Positions 11,201-23,383 of a stretch of 35,366 bases of DNA are shown piece by piece. Every line of letters begins with the position of its first letter. Position 1 is the first letter of the stretch. The translations under genes and the position numbers were made by a program. This stretch comes from Smittium mucronatum. Lineage: Eukaryota; Kickxellomycota; Harpellomycetes; Harpellales; Legeriomycetaceae. The DNA lies in assembly GCA_001953115.1 (NCBI GenBank), contig LSSL01000329.1, positions 1-35,366 of the forward strand. The letters are read 5' to 3'. The notes under the pieces were generated by a model. The model saw nothing but the letters and a program-made list of their open reading frames with translations, did no database searches and was not told the DNA's origin.

Positions 11201-14200
11201 TTTTTATTATATTATTCACCAATTTTCGATATTTAATAATAAAATATATTTTATATGGCTCATGCGGTAATATTTGAAATTATTTTGCAAAGATAATTTA
11301 TAAAAAGTCACAAAATATAGTAATTTAATCTTTATAAATAATTCATTAAAATAATATTTTTATACTATTTTTTATTAAATATACTACTGAACATCGAAAT
11401 TCCAAATTATATATGTAATTTAATGCAATTTTTGTTAAAAAACTTATTTATTTAAAAATAGTAGTAATTATATATGATTTAATATAAACCAAAATAAATA
11501 AAAATTAATTAATAATTAGAGGCTATTGGCTTTATATTAGTTCAAATTGATGGCATAAATGTATTCTTTGACATATATAAAAATCCCCTCCTCCCCCAAT
11601 TTCATATACTCTCCATATTGCAACTTAAATATCAAGGCTATAGATTCACCTAAACTAAATTTTATTTCAAATTATAATTTTTATAGCAAATTATCAAGTA
11701 ATCGATTTTATTTTTAACTTAGTCTCAGCCTTTAAAATTTTATATAATTACAGTAAGTTTAGGAGATCCAATGGAAAGAAAAGTAAAAGGTTAAATAATT
11801 TTTTTGGAAGTTTTTAAAGTCAAAAACAAACATATATTAGTTTTCTATAAAACAACAGTTATGAAAAGCTTATCAGAAATGTTAATTTTAATTATTTTTC
11901 CTGTAAAAAAATTTTTGAATGAAAAAATAATAACGAAAAATTAAATGAAATTGTCACAGAAATGAAAATAAAAAAGTCATTAATGCCATTAATGTTAGCT
12001 ATTTAAATAATATAAAGGAATTAAGGAGGACACAATTTCTAAAAAATATAAATTAATACATTTTCTATTTTTATGACTAGTAATAAAATCCTCCCAGTAA
12101 TAAATGTATATTTTCTAACTAAGCATCAAAAGATTTCCGCGCTTAACATGATTTATTAAAAAAAATCAATCTTGTCAAATCAATTAATTAAAAACCGAAA
12201 ATACTAAAAAAAGTTTTGAATAAATTCTTTTTTCTTAACTATCTACTATTATTGTATCACCATTTATTTTTGAATATTTTGGTGGCTTAAAATCAATCCT
12301 ATAAGTTCAAATGGTTAAGTTGATTAAAAATGATTTTATTTGGATTTTTTTATTATGATATTATGGATATTATAAGTTATAAATTTTTTAACTATCAAGT
12401 GTAAAATTTAAAATAATTTGGCTGGGAAAATATTATTGATTTTTATTAAGATTTTAAGCATGAAATATGAATTCAAAAATAAATATTTATGAAATTTCTT
12501 TGAGTAGCTCGGAATTTTGCCATAAGGTTTCTAAAATTTAATTAGCGTAATCCTAAAAAAACCTTAATCTTTCTAATAGAAGCAAAAAAAAGGTTTGTAT
12601 TTAATGGTTATTTAAACTGTGAACAGAAAGATAAAAGATTAATTTTTTGAATCTTTTTTTAAGCTCGAAACAAGGCTAAGGTTTTATTATTAACGGATTT
12701 AATATATTTTTAAAATCCTTTATTATCAAATTAAATTTGTTTTTTGTTTTTATTTTTATCAAAATACATTTTACTGATAAATCTATAAGACAAAAAAAAA
12801 TCTTATAATAAAAAAATTAGCTAATTTTTTATAAAAAAAACTATCAAATTCATCTCAACTCAAAACAAATAAAAAACTGCGAGGAATTTTCTATTGATGC
12901 TATATATGAAGCTTAGATAAAAGAAATTATTTAAATAAAATAATTTATACCCATTTAATTACGAATTATTGGCTTCTTTTTAGAGCAGATTCATAATTTT
13001 CTAATTTTTAATTGAAAAGATAAAGTAACAAATTAAAATTAAAATTGATTTCATAATAAACAGGACTAATCTGAATAGGATATAAAAAAAATTTCAAAAA
13101 AAAAAACCAAAAAAAAGCACTATAAAATGTTTTTTTTAAGGAATATTACATTTTAAAGAATTATTTCCAAATTGGTTACTCATTTACTACAAAAAACAAA
13201 AATTAAGTATATCTTTTAAGTGGTTTTAATAAATATTCACAAAACAATGAGGTAAAATAAAAAGCCCGGATGTACTGATTTAGTAATAAATTAATGATGT
13301 TATATTATATTAAAACTATTGATTAAATTTAAAAATAAACCTCTTATTTTCAAAAAAATAATTAAAATATTACATTAGTTTTTTTCGATTTTAAGACAAC
13401 TAAAGCTCGATTTTTGGGAAAAAAAACGAAATAATGAAGGATTTAAAAATTCTAACACTATTTAATTACTATTTGAAATAAATCGAATTTTAAATACAAT
13501 GAAAAGATGTTCCATAAAAAATAAAAAGAAATGGATAACTTTTTTTTTTCTGATTTCCATATTTTTTTATTTCTGAGTTTTTTTTTCTTCACTAAATAAA
13601 AAATATAGTAATATTACAATAAACCTTAAAGCTAAAAATATGTTTAAAATAACATATACTTTATATATCATCAAATTATAAACCCCGCAATTTAAATAGT
13701 ATATTTATCTTTTTTAATAAATCTATTAATTAAAATATAATTTTATGAACACTAGTCTGATAAAAAAAAATTAAAAAAATAACATCTATAATATTATAGC
13801 TCTAATTATAAACTAAATGTTATAAAATATTAAATTAATATAATTTTATCAATAAAATGGTACAATTTTTACTATTAACATTTTTATACAAATTTTCTTT
13901 ATTAAATTAAAACCACTAAATTTTTGAAGTCGAATTCAAAAAATTTGAGGTTTTTCGAATCAAGAACAGTAAAAAAATTTTCTATGTAATCAGCTATTAT
14001 ACTGAAATTTTTCTTTTTATCCAGCCTTTTTCTTATTCAAAAATTTACATAATTATACTAGTTAATTCATAATTTTACAGCTAATATTAATAAATTTTAA
14101 AAAATTTCAGATTTACTGTAATAATTTTTTTTTTTTTATTTATATGAAATTTCGCTAATTTTATATAGCCGTTATTGAATGCCTTCACATGGTGCAACGT

Positions 14201-14400
14201 TATCATTTATTTAAAATCAAAATCAAAATTTTTTTTACATATATTAAATTATTAGGTAAATTTTGATAAAAAAACTATATATAATCCAAAAAATAATATC
14301 AAATCGATTGTAATAGTTATAATTTACAAATTTTCTTTATTTTCTCTAGCGAAACACTTATAAAAATTTTACTAAAAAAAACCATCGCTCCGAAAAAATT
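8245..14400. other. Long gene-free AT-rich stretch
   Basis: This is about 6.2 kb with no open frame above about 60 codons and no RNA gene seen. Short GC-richer spots occur at about 9725-9770 and 10400-10420. A C-rich patch lies at about 11585-11613. The plus strand becomes A-rich toward 12700-14400. I see no further structure by eye. Confidence 0.5.
11585..11613. other. C-rich patch
   Basis: This stretch has clustered C runs and is followed at about 11622-11633 by cttaaatatcaa, as after the patch near 5100. A second weak resemblance follows in both places (ggctat, then an A-rich segment). It may be the trace of an old dispersed repeat. Confidence 0.35.
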
Positions 14401-14858
14401 TCATCTCAGCCAAATGTGAATCTAATATAAACACGTCATAACCAATCTAAATCGCTTCCCCGCCAATTATATACTTTAATGAGGGAATTTACCCATTGAT
14501 CTATCTATCTATTACTATTCCAATTTCCACCAGTACTTCCAATAAATACTATTTTTACAGCTCCCAAAATATTAATAACAGTTAAGAAACTTAATGAGAG
14601 GTTGGTACTAGAACTTTAAGAAAGAGAATTTTAAAAATACAATATATATTCAATAAACCATCATCCTAATAAGTTGGAATATGAGCCCAAGTCATTACCA
14701 CAAGTTTTTCCATCAGTTTATATTGATGCCAAAACATAAATATACCCATCTTCAGTGACCTCTATCAAAAAAAATAAACATTAATGAAAGTCGTAAAAAA
14801 AGGTGCCGAAATAGACCATCTCGTGACCATTATATTTGTTTCGGCAACAATATTGAAC
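14401..14858 (-). pseudogene. Possible decayed coding fragment, minus strand
   Basis: This stretch is richer in G+C than its flanks. One minus-strand frame is unusually open: about 153 codons with eight stops, where about fifteen would be expected at this composition. It contains protein-like runs such as IEVTEDGYIYVLASI, TDGKTCGNDLGSYSNLLG and WVNSLIKVYNWRGSDLDWL, separated by TAA, TGA or TAG. I do not recognise a family with confidence. The higher local GC alone lengthens stop-free runs, so this may be chance. A short (ATCT)n run at 14498-14513 lies inside it. Confidence 0.15.
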
Positions 14859-16118
14859 TAATGAAAAAATAAAATTTTATTATGAAAATTTAAATAATAT
14901 AAAACTTAATCTTTTACCTAGTGTTTTAGCTATCTCATCTCACTTAAGAATAAAACAAAACTTATAAACCATTAAAAACCAATATATAAAGATAATGTAA
15001 ATATAACTGAAAAACAAAAAATAAAATTTGATGATTCAAAAGAAACGAAAAAATAGGTTAACCAAATAAAAGATGATTCTAAAAATAATTTATAGAATAA
15101 TAAGAATTTTTGGAATAGTAAAAGTTGTCCTCCACCCAGAAATAAAATTTTCTTCTCACCACTTCGATGTCAATTTTATTTTATTTATTTCAAAAAAAAT
15201 AAATTGTATCCTATAGAAATAAACAAAAATGTTCTTTATCTTACCACAACTTAGTTTTTTTTCATTTTTTCATTTTCCCCCTGTTATTCTTTATTTTAAC
15301 CCTCAAATATCCATCTTAAAAATACCAATATTAATTTTTAAAATATCTTTAGCTTTTAAATCCAATTTTTTATGTAAATATTTTTTATAATACGATTTTA
15401 ATGGGAAAATATTAAAAGAAAAATTATTAATTAAAAAATCAATTTTTTTGATGTAAATTAATTTTAAAAATTATAATTTTATTTTTAGAGTTAATTAATA
15501 AATAATATTTAGTAATTATAAAGTAAAAAATTAAAGTATAATGGTTAAATTAAAGTGATATTGTAGATATATTAACGTTTTTAAGAATAAAATTGCTATT
15601 AAAAACTTATATTTAATACAAAATGCTAAAAATATAAAAAAGGTTTTTCAAAATAATATAATATTATAAATAAGAAGAAAAAATGGGAATAAAAATACCC
15701 TCTGATGAAAATTTGTTTTTAAATTACTCTATTAGAAAGAGTTTAATATAACTTATTACAGTTATATCATCAACCATAATTAATGATAATGGGTTAAAAT
15801 GTATTTTTATATTTAAATACATATCTTTAATTCTGCTAATATTCTTTTTGAAAAATCAAAGAAGATATCTAACTAAATCTGAATCATATGTTTTCAAGCA
15901 TACAATAACCATTCCTATGGACCTAGGTCCATTTAATCCCATTAAAATAAATTCAATTCAAAAAACACTTGAAATTAAGCTATATAATTCACATAACTTG
16001 TCAATCTAGTATTTTTTTTTGAAATTGATTAACACATACCCCTATACACATTCAATAAATAACTATACACTTTTATCAATATTTTTTGAAAAAAATTATA
16101 TAAATTATTTTATATAAA

Positions 16119-16139
16119 AAACCCTAAAAACCCTAAAAA
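16119..16139 (+). repeat. Two copies of an aaaaaccct-type unit
   Basis: Two adjacent units of about 9 bases (accctaaaa) resemble degenerate telomere repeats. Two copies are too few to call an interstitial telomere. Confidence 0.3.
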
Positions 16140-18709
16140 AATCAAAAAATATAAATTTTTTAGACCTTAGCTAAAACTTCAATTAAAAAATCTAAATCAA
16201 ATAATAAAAAACAATTTTATCTGAAATCGGTAGAAATCAATCTAATTTAAATAAAAATAGAGCTAAAATTAAATTTTTCAACTTTTTTATTAACGAAAGA
16301 ATAAAATTTAATTAATCCCAGCACCTCTTGAAAAAATTATTTATTATCAAGATATAAATTTTTATACTATTTTTTTTAATATTAACTATCACTTTGCCAG
16401 ATTAATTACAATATTTCAAATAAACCAATCAGCTAAAACCAATTTACTTTATTTTAATCGAAAACCGTAACTGAAAAAATATTCAAATTATTTATTCTAA
16501 AAAAAAATCATATATTTTGTCTCTTTGAGTGTTAATTTTATATAAAACCACCTTCTCTACAATTATCTATCAATTAATATAAATTGGGAATTTTAATCTT
16601 TATTAATATATTCAGTGATGGAAAAAAAAATATAAATTTTTTTTAAAAATAAGGACTTGTATTATCATCTTGAAAATTTTATTATACAAATCTAAGTATT
16701 TTAAATGAAAATTAAATGACTATAAGTAAATGACAAATATCCCATTAAATAATTTAATCATACACAAAAGTACTAAAAAATTTTAAAAAAGTTATAAACT
16801 GTTAAACTTGAAATCGATCATTTTATTATATTTTTGATATATACATTTAAAAGTTTATTTTTTAAATATCGGATTTAATAAAAAACAGTTTATTTTATTT
16901 TTCATCGTCTAAATTAGAAAATTAAGATCGAATTGGGTTAATTTAATCAGTTTAGAAGATTTTTTAGCTAAATCGGTCTCTAATCACCTTGAGTTTAATA
17001 TATTGGGATTTTTTTAAGTTAGTCTCATTCTAAAAACAAACTAAATTCTAACTTTTATAAAAAAATTCTTCATTCTCTCGATATAATTTGCTCAGTTGAA
17101 ATTTATTCCCCTAGTATAATTATCAATAAAAAATTAAGCTATACATAGTATAAAGCTGACTGATTTTATTTGTTATTTTTAACTAAAACTATAAAAAACC
17201 TATCTTAATATCCCTAAATATGTTATTTATTAGACAACCATATTATTCAAGCACATTTAAATATTAATTGCATAAAATGGAATAAATCGTATTTGATCAA
17301 AACAAATACAGTATTGTAATATTTTTTAAAAATAGAAAAATGATAATAACGGGGAAAAAAACTATATGTATTAAGCTTATGTACTTGGATTATTAGAAAA
17401 GCGCAATCATGAGATTTTTTAGTTTAATCTGGATAAAATTAATTTTAAAATTTATAAAATTTTATCAAATTAACAAAATTTTAATGAATAAAATCAATTT
17501 TTTCTAATTCAGAAAAAAATTATTATATTTTCGATTTTTAACTATACACAAATTTCGGAGCAATTAAATCAAAATTACTTATTAAGAATAGAAGAATACA
17601 GATTTATAATTTGAATTTTTTCTTTTATTTTTTTTAAGGAATAGTGAAACAAATTAATAATACCATCCCTATTTGAAAAAATTCTTAAATCTCTTGATTA
17701 TAAAATATTTATCATGACTTAGACCATACTTCTTTTTTTGATCGCATTTATTATTTTCAAAGCTTCAATAAATTTTTAAAAGAGAAGTTCATTTAATCAA
17801 AAATTATCATGAGATTATTATTATAATGTTTATGTCAATTTTTTTAAACCATCTACTCATTTATTTATTTTTTTTTATTTCATTTATTTAACATTGAATA
17901 TAGATTTATGAGAAAAAAATAGTATATATATCAATAAACTTTTTAAACTTGTAAATTAATTTTTTCGATTTTTTTAATATTCTTAGTTCCTTTTTCTGAT
18001 TATAATTGACAAATCAAAGGCATTTAAAATATATTTCTCCATGCAGATACAAAGACTTTGAAGCCTTATTTTTATTCGCACCTCACAGTTTATTTGGAAA
18101 ACCTTTGTAACTCAGGTGAATTATTTTATGGTAAGGCATCTTAGAATAGTTGTTTTTCTCTTTTATGCTTAATCTTTCGTTAAATTTTAAGAATTATTAA
18201 ATTAATATATCTCTACAATCTGTGATATTTTAAATCAATAATAATAGAACAGAACTGGGGCTGCACTCAAGTATAACGTGTCAATTTTTTTTAGGAAATA
18301 TACTCTACATCTTTAATCCATCTAAAAAAATACATATGATATTTAAATAAAATTAACTGATTGGACTCATAAGAGTCAGTCTTTCATCAGTCAATTGACC
18401 TTATCCATTTCCCACCCAATATTTTTTGTGTTTATCAGAATAGACGATCTTTGAATCTTTAAAATTTTCACAAAATAAATATTCTTCTTAATCATATGTG
18501 TCAATAATCAGTTTATGTTAATTTTGACGTTTAAAAAAATCATCTTTCAGCTTCAATTATTTTTTTTATAACTAACAGAAAAACATTTCGTTCTTTTTTT
18601 TGGATTTTTCATCATTTCTATTAGTCTATATGTATACATTACTGGTTAAAATGCTCAAAAGATTTTCAGAAAAAGAGCTATAGTGTTTCAAAATACCAAA
18701 AAAAAAAGA

Positions 18710-18719
18710 GGGGGGGGGG
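18710..18719 (+). repeat. Run of ten G
   Basis: A 10-base G run follows a run of A. It is rare in DNA with so little G. A second run of exactly ten G is at 34167-34176. Confidence 0.9.
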
Positions 18720-21700
18720 TATTCTTTCTATATTATTACTGGCTTTATTCCCTTTAAAATACTATTCCCTCAGGTAAATAACTTAGGGATCAGAAAAGTA
18801 TTTTAATTATTTAAAATTGAAATATTTAAAGTTTACTAAAGGTAGTTCTGTCGATTTATCCAATAAGATATCTAAATTTTGAGATTTTTGTTTCAAGGAT
18901 TCTCGATTGGTTCACTAATCATAGATGAGATTCGCCGGCTTCACTAACCTTAAAATTTTTTTGGATATTAAATAGAATTTTCTTTTTGGTGAGATGCAAA
19001 TAATAAGGGTATTTTTATTTAAAAAAAATAGTTGAGTCGATATAATATGGATCTATTTTTATTCTATAATTAATCTGGAAATTGGAATAATTAAAACAAA
19101 ATTTGGTAAATTTACAAATCAACATATTAAACATTAACATTTGTTTGAATTTTATTTTTAGTTTAAGAATTTGTAAAAAATAAATTTAATAACTAAGAAT
19201 ATGCAATATTTAAATAATATTAAAAAATTTGATTTATCTTGAACGAAATTCTTTTACAGATAAATCATTATAAATTCGTAATATATTTGAATCTTAATAA
19301 ACTCACATTTTTCTTTTTGAAACCTTACGAGTCAAAAAATAAAAAAAGTATAATCGAATAATTTCAATAATACAAAAAAATAGCCTCAATTTGAAATTCT
19401 AAGCTAGGTTGACCAATTATAAGTTCAATTTTACCTTTTAATATATTTTTACTTGATAATTCACGATTAAAAGTATATTTATTATGTACAGTGGAATAAC
19501 AGGGCAAATAATATAATTCTAAACGCTGAAAAAGGTATTTTTTTAGTATTAAAGAGGGTAATAGTAATACTGTTGGTCTATTTATTAATAATCAGGTATC
19601 AAAAAATAGTCAAAAAGTTACAAAGCCACCATGTTTTTATTATTTTGGATTATATGCCAATGTTATGCTATTAAAAAATTTAAGAGGATCAATTGATTCG
19701 ATTGCTTATTGGTTATATTTTTCATTTAGGAATAATATTTTTAACTTTTTTGGACTATTTATGTTATTTTGATAATCTCCAATCCAAAATATAGTTATAA
19801 TGACAGAAATTAGCTCAATTTCATCCCGTTTTACACTGGTTTGAAAATTTGAGTATTAAAGAGTGGAGTAGAGATTTTTTGGGAATATTCATTGACTTAA
19901 TAATTTAATTAAAGTCATTTTTTAATGTTGATAAATTTTTGGAAATTATATTTTGTTTAATTGTCCATTATTTGGTTTCAATACTCTAGTTATACTATCT
20001 GTAACCCAAAAATATGATTAAAATGACTCAGTTTGGTTACAAATTGAATTATTATTGGAAAAAATATACAATATCCACCACATAATCATGAAAATAATAT
20101 TATTGGTTCGGATCAATGAGGCTACATGTATAACATATAATAGTATTTTTCGGGGATTTTTCTAAAAAATATATATAATTTGGTAAAACCTTGATTTTTA
20201 AACCACTTGAAGCTCATTAGTTTTTATTTTTTTTTGAAATTTTTGAGAAATGTGAGAATTTTTTCAAATAAAATTCCCGGATCAAAATTTGGACTGTTAA
20301 AATACAATTTTTCGAACCCTTTTTATATCTCAATTTTTTAGTCCATGAATGGCTTTTATTAATAGAGTTGTATTTCTTAAATTTTTTTTCAGCACTTATG
20401 GAAACGCCAAGCAAGCTTTATATTTTTTTATTTGTATTAATTTTTACAAGATCAGTATTCTATTTTACTTTATAGATCAGTTTTTTTTAAAAGAATTATT
20501 TTAATTATTAACCTATTAAAAATCATATTTGGCGGGGAAAATTGCAGGAAATGCTACGATAAAAAGTGGTTAATTTTATGTTTTCAGCAATATGTTATTA
20601 GTTTGAATTTTTAGATCAGCCCATCATTTATTTTTATTTTTTATATTTTGGAATAAATTTTTTTGCAATACTTTTTTTTTTTTACAAAGTATATTTTTTT
20701 TGAAATTTTATAAGTTTTATTCAGTAATTAATTTTTTTAATTATTAGATAATTATGGTAAATAAATGCTTATTTTAATATTTTGTAGTAAAGTAATAATA
20801 GGAGGTATCTTTAAAAAATATCTCTCCTCCTGTTTATATTTTTAAACATTTATTTTTAATGTTTTTTAATTTTTTTATTCTTTTAGGTTCAAGAAACCCA
20901 AATAAAAAAAATTACAAGTTTTCTTTCCATTTTCGAAGATTATGGTAACTTACATTAATCTAATTCATAAAGCTTCCTCTAATTATTTTTCTATTTATAT
21001 TTTTCATTTCAGTTTTTTATATTAGTTCTATGCTAAAGAAATTTTAATTTTGTGTTATGAGGTTTTATTTGTAGAACAATTATATATTCTCAATAAATAA
21101 AACTAAATTTGGGGTACTTAAAAAGGATTTTCTTATATTAAATTTATTCATAAGAAAAAAATACCATAAAACTGAATCTTCTACAAAAGGAAAATTTATT
21201 AAATATTATTCTGAGGATATTTATAATACTTGGGGCTGGTTATCTTATTTCGATATTATAGCTGGAATCTCTTTACCTTAGAAAAATTGTTTTTTACCTC
21301 TATTTAAACTTAAACCAATGTTAAAATAATACTTAAAATTCAAGAAGAAATATTTTTTAGTAATAAAAACTCAGATCATTATCTAATGAAATCCCTTGGC
21401 TTTGTTACATTTTTAAGGATGAAAATCCGAAGAGAATATTTTTTTTTTCCAATATTTTCTTGAGGATTCGTATATCCTTAAAACTATTAAAAACCGATCA
21501 TTCATATACCCAAAAATAAATAAATATGAAAAGATAATGAAATTCTTTAGTAATTTGTTCCAATATTTGGTATCTGTACCAAAATATATTATAATTTGCA
21601 ATTAAATAATTCAATTTTACTTCTATTAAGAAATTGGCGGATTTATGGTGTAAATTTTTAGTTTTTTAGTGATAAATTAAATTGTTTTAAGTATATAATT

Positions 21701-22683
21701 ACTCGAAATGTGAATATTAAGTAGTAAAAAATATTTTCGATAAAAAAATATATAATAATTATTATATTTTGGTAACCATTCATACTTTTTGATAGGTTTT
21801 AGAATTAGAATTATTTTTTGTATTTTAATTGTAAATTTTTTTTTAGGATTCAGAAAATATTCAAGATTAAACCTTTTTAGAAATTTTCAGAACCGTTTGC
21901 TTATTTTGCACAGTAATGAATCTGCTTGATTTTTTTTTTTGATTTGGATTATTTTGAAGTGCTGTTATTTGTAATAGGCTTCTTTATTCCATATCCATAA
22001 TTTTTATCCAGTAATAATAGCATTATGAAATGAAGAATAGGTGATTGGATATTTTTGGCTCTAATTTGTACCATAAATTTTATTTCAATAATATTAGTTG
22101 TTCTTTTTATCCTTTCTATTTTATTTAATTTCGGGGTATATTGCGACATTTTATTGAGGACATTTCCTGAAATAATTATTCTAGATTTATTATTTATCAG
22201 CTTTATTAGGTTTTCCCTTATGTAAATATTTTCCGACAGGAGGATTTCATTATTTTTAAGTCATTTAATTTATCAGTTTTTTTTGGGGCATATACTATTA
22301 TTATCACGGCCCAAGTACACTTATAAATTGTGAATAAAATATCATTTTTTTTCTCTCATATTAGTTTGTATATAGAAATATATTTTCTGGGTTTGCATGT
22401 TGAGGGTTTTTTGGTCTGAAATAAACTTCTTCCGCAAAGTGATTGGGTCCTTTGAAGCTTCAGCCTTTTCCTGCGGATTCCCAACAGATTCCTGAAAGTT
22501 AGTAGAATTTTCTGTATTCATAGTAATTCACTTTTTTAATTATAAATTTAAACTTGGTTGAGACTTATTGTGACAAACTTTTTTTTTTTGACTTGTATTA
22601 TTTTTTTGATTTGAGTTATTTTGGATTTTTTTTGTTACTAAGAAATAAGGTTAAGAGTAGTATTTAACGAAGAGAAAAAAAAT

Positions 22684-22891
22684 AATTAATGAAAATATTA
22701 AATAATTAATGTCTTTAGGAATTTTCAGTAAAAAAAATGTTTATTTAAACGTTTTAAAAGTTTAGTGGACGAACTGTAATAAATTTTTAATGAATTTTAA
22801 TTATAACTGAAGCGTAATTTTTTCATGAGTTCGGCGGCAGCACTTTTTATGCAGTAATTTTTTCTTATGGTATTTATCTCTTTATGATATT
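22684..22891 (+). repeat. 208-bp direct repeat, copy 1, left of the gap
   Basis: This copy is identical base for base to 23147-23354 and ends exactly where the N run begins. It contains a short GC-richer core, tcggcggcagcac, at about 22830-22842. Confidence 0.97.
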
Positions 22892-23146
22892 NNNNNNNNN
22901 NNNNNNNNNNNNNNNNNNNNNNNNNNNNNNNNNNNNNNNNNNNNNNNNNNNNNNNNNNNNNNNNNNNNNNNNNNNNNNNNNNNNNNNNNNNNNNNNNNNN
23001 NNNNNNNNNNNNNNNNNNNNNNNNNNNNNNNNNNNNNNNNNNNNNNNNNNNNNNNNNNNNNNNNNNNNNNNNNNNNNNNNNNNNNNNNNNNNNNNNNNNN
23101 NNNNNNNNNNNNNNNNNNNNNNNNNNNNNNNNNNNNNNNNNNNNNN
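22892..23146. other. Assembly gap of 255 N
   Basis: This is a run of 255 N. A 94-codon frame that crosses it (22884-23168) is almost all unknown residues and is not a gene. The gap is bounded on both sides by the same 208-bp sequence. Confidence 0.99.
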
Positions 23147-23354
23147 AATTAATGAAAATATTAAATAATTAATGTCTTTAGGAATTTTCAGTAAAAAAAA
23201 TGTTTATTTAAACGTTTTAAAAGTTTAGTGGACGAACTGTAATAAATTTTTAATGAATTTTAATTATAACTGAAGCGTAATTTTTTCATGAGTTCGGCGG
23301 CAGCACTTTTTATGCAGTAATTTTTTCTTATGGTATTTATCTCTTTATGATATT
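23147..23354 (+). repeat. 208-bp direct repeat, copy 2, right of the gap
   Basis: This copy is identical to 22684-22891, starts exactly where the N run ends, and is offset by 463 bases. Either the two contig ends overlap and were not merged, or a tandem repeat with a period of about 463 bp spans the gap. Confidence 0.97.
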
Positions 23355-23357
23355 AGA

Positions 23358-23383
23358 CTTTCTTTCTTTCTTTCTTTTTCTTT
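23358..23383 (+). repeat. CTTT microsatellite
   Basis: This short pyrimidine run is built of about six CTTT-type units with one longer T tract. It directly follows the second copy of the gap-flanking repeat. Confidence 0.8.

Larger units (their letters stand above)
14859..22683. other. Long gene-free AT-rich stretch
   Basis: This is about 7.8 kb without a supportable gene. The minus-strand frames at 20217-20414, 21413-21601 and 21949-22149 are 62-66 codons long, rich in Lys, Asn and Ile, and of chance length. The stretch holds two telomere-like units at about 16119-16139 and a run of ten G at 18710-18719. The plus strand changes from A-rich (about 16.1 kb) to T-rich (from about 19 kb on). 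Confidence 0.5.

Noticed and set aside
14401..14470. Resemblance of GSDLDWL in the minus frame to the DxxDxDWE motif of family 18 glycosidases
   Set aside because: The catalytic Glu is absent, the frame has stops on both sides, and the flanks do not align with the family in any way I can support.
16119..16139. Interstitial telomere
   Set aside because: There are only two units and no longer array nearby.
20810..20831. Small hairpin aggagg/cctcct
   Set aside because: It has six pairs with an irregular loop. Such stems are common in low-complexity DNA and nothing around it suggests a function.
22884..23168. 94-codon frame across the gap
   Set aside because: It consists of unknown residues from N bases.
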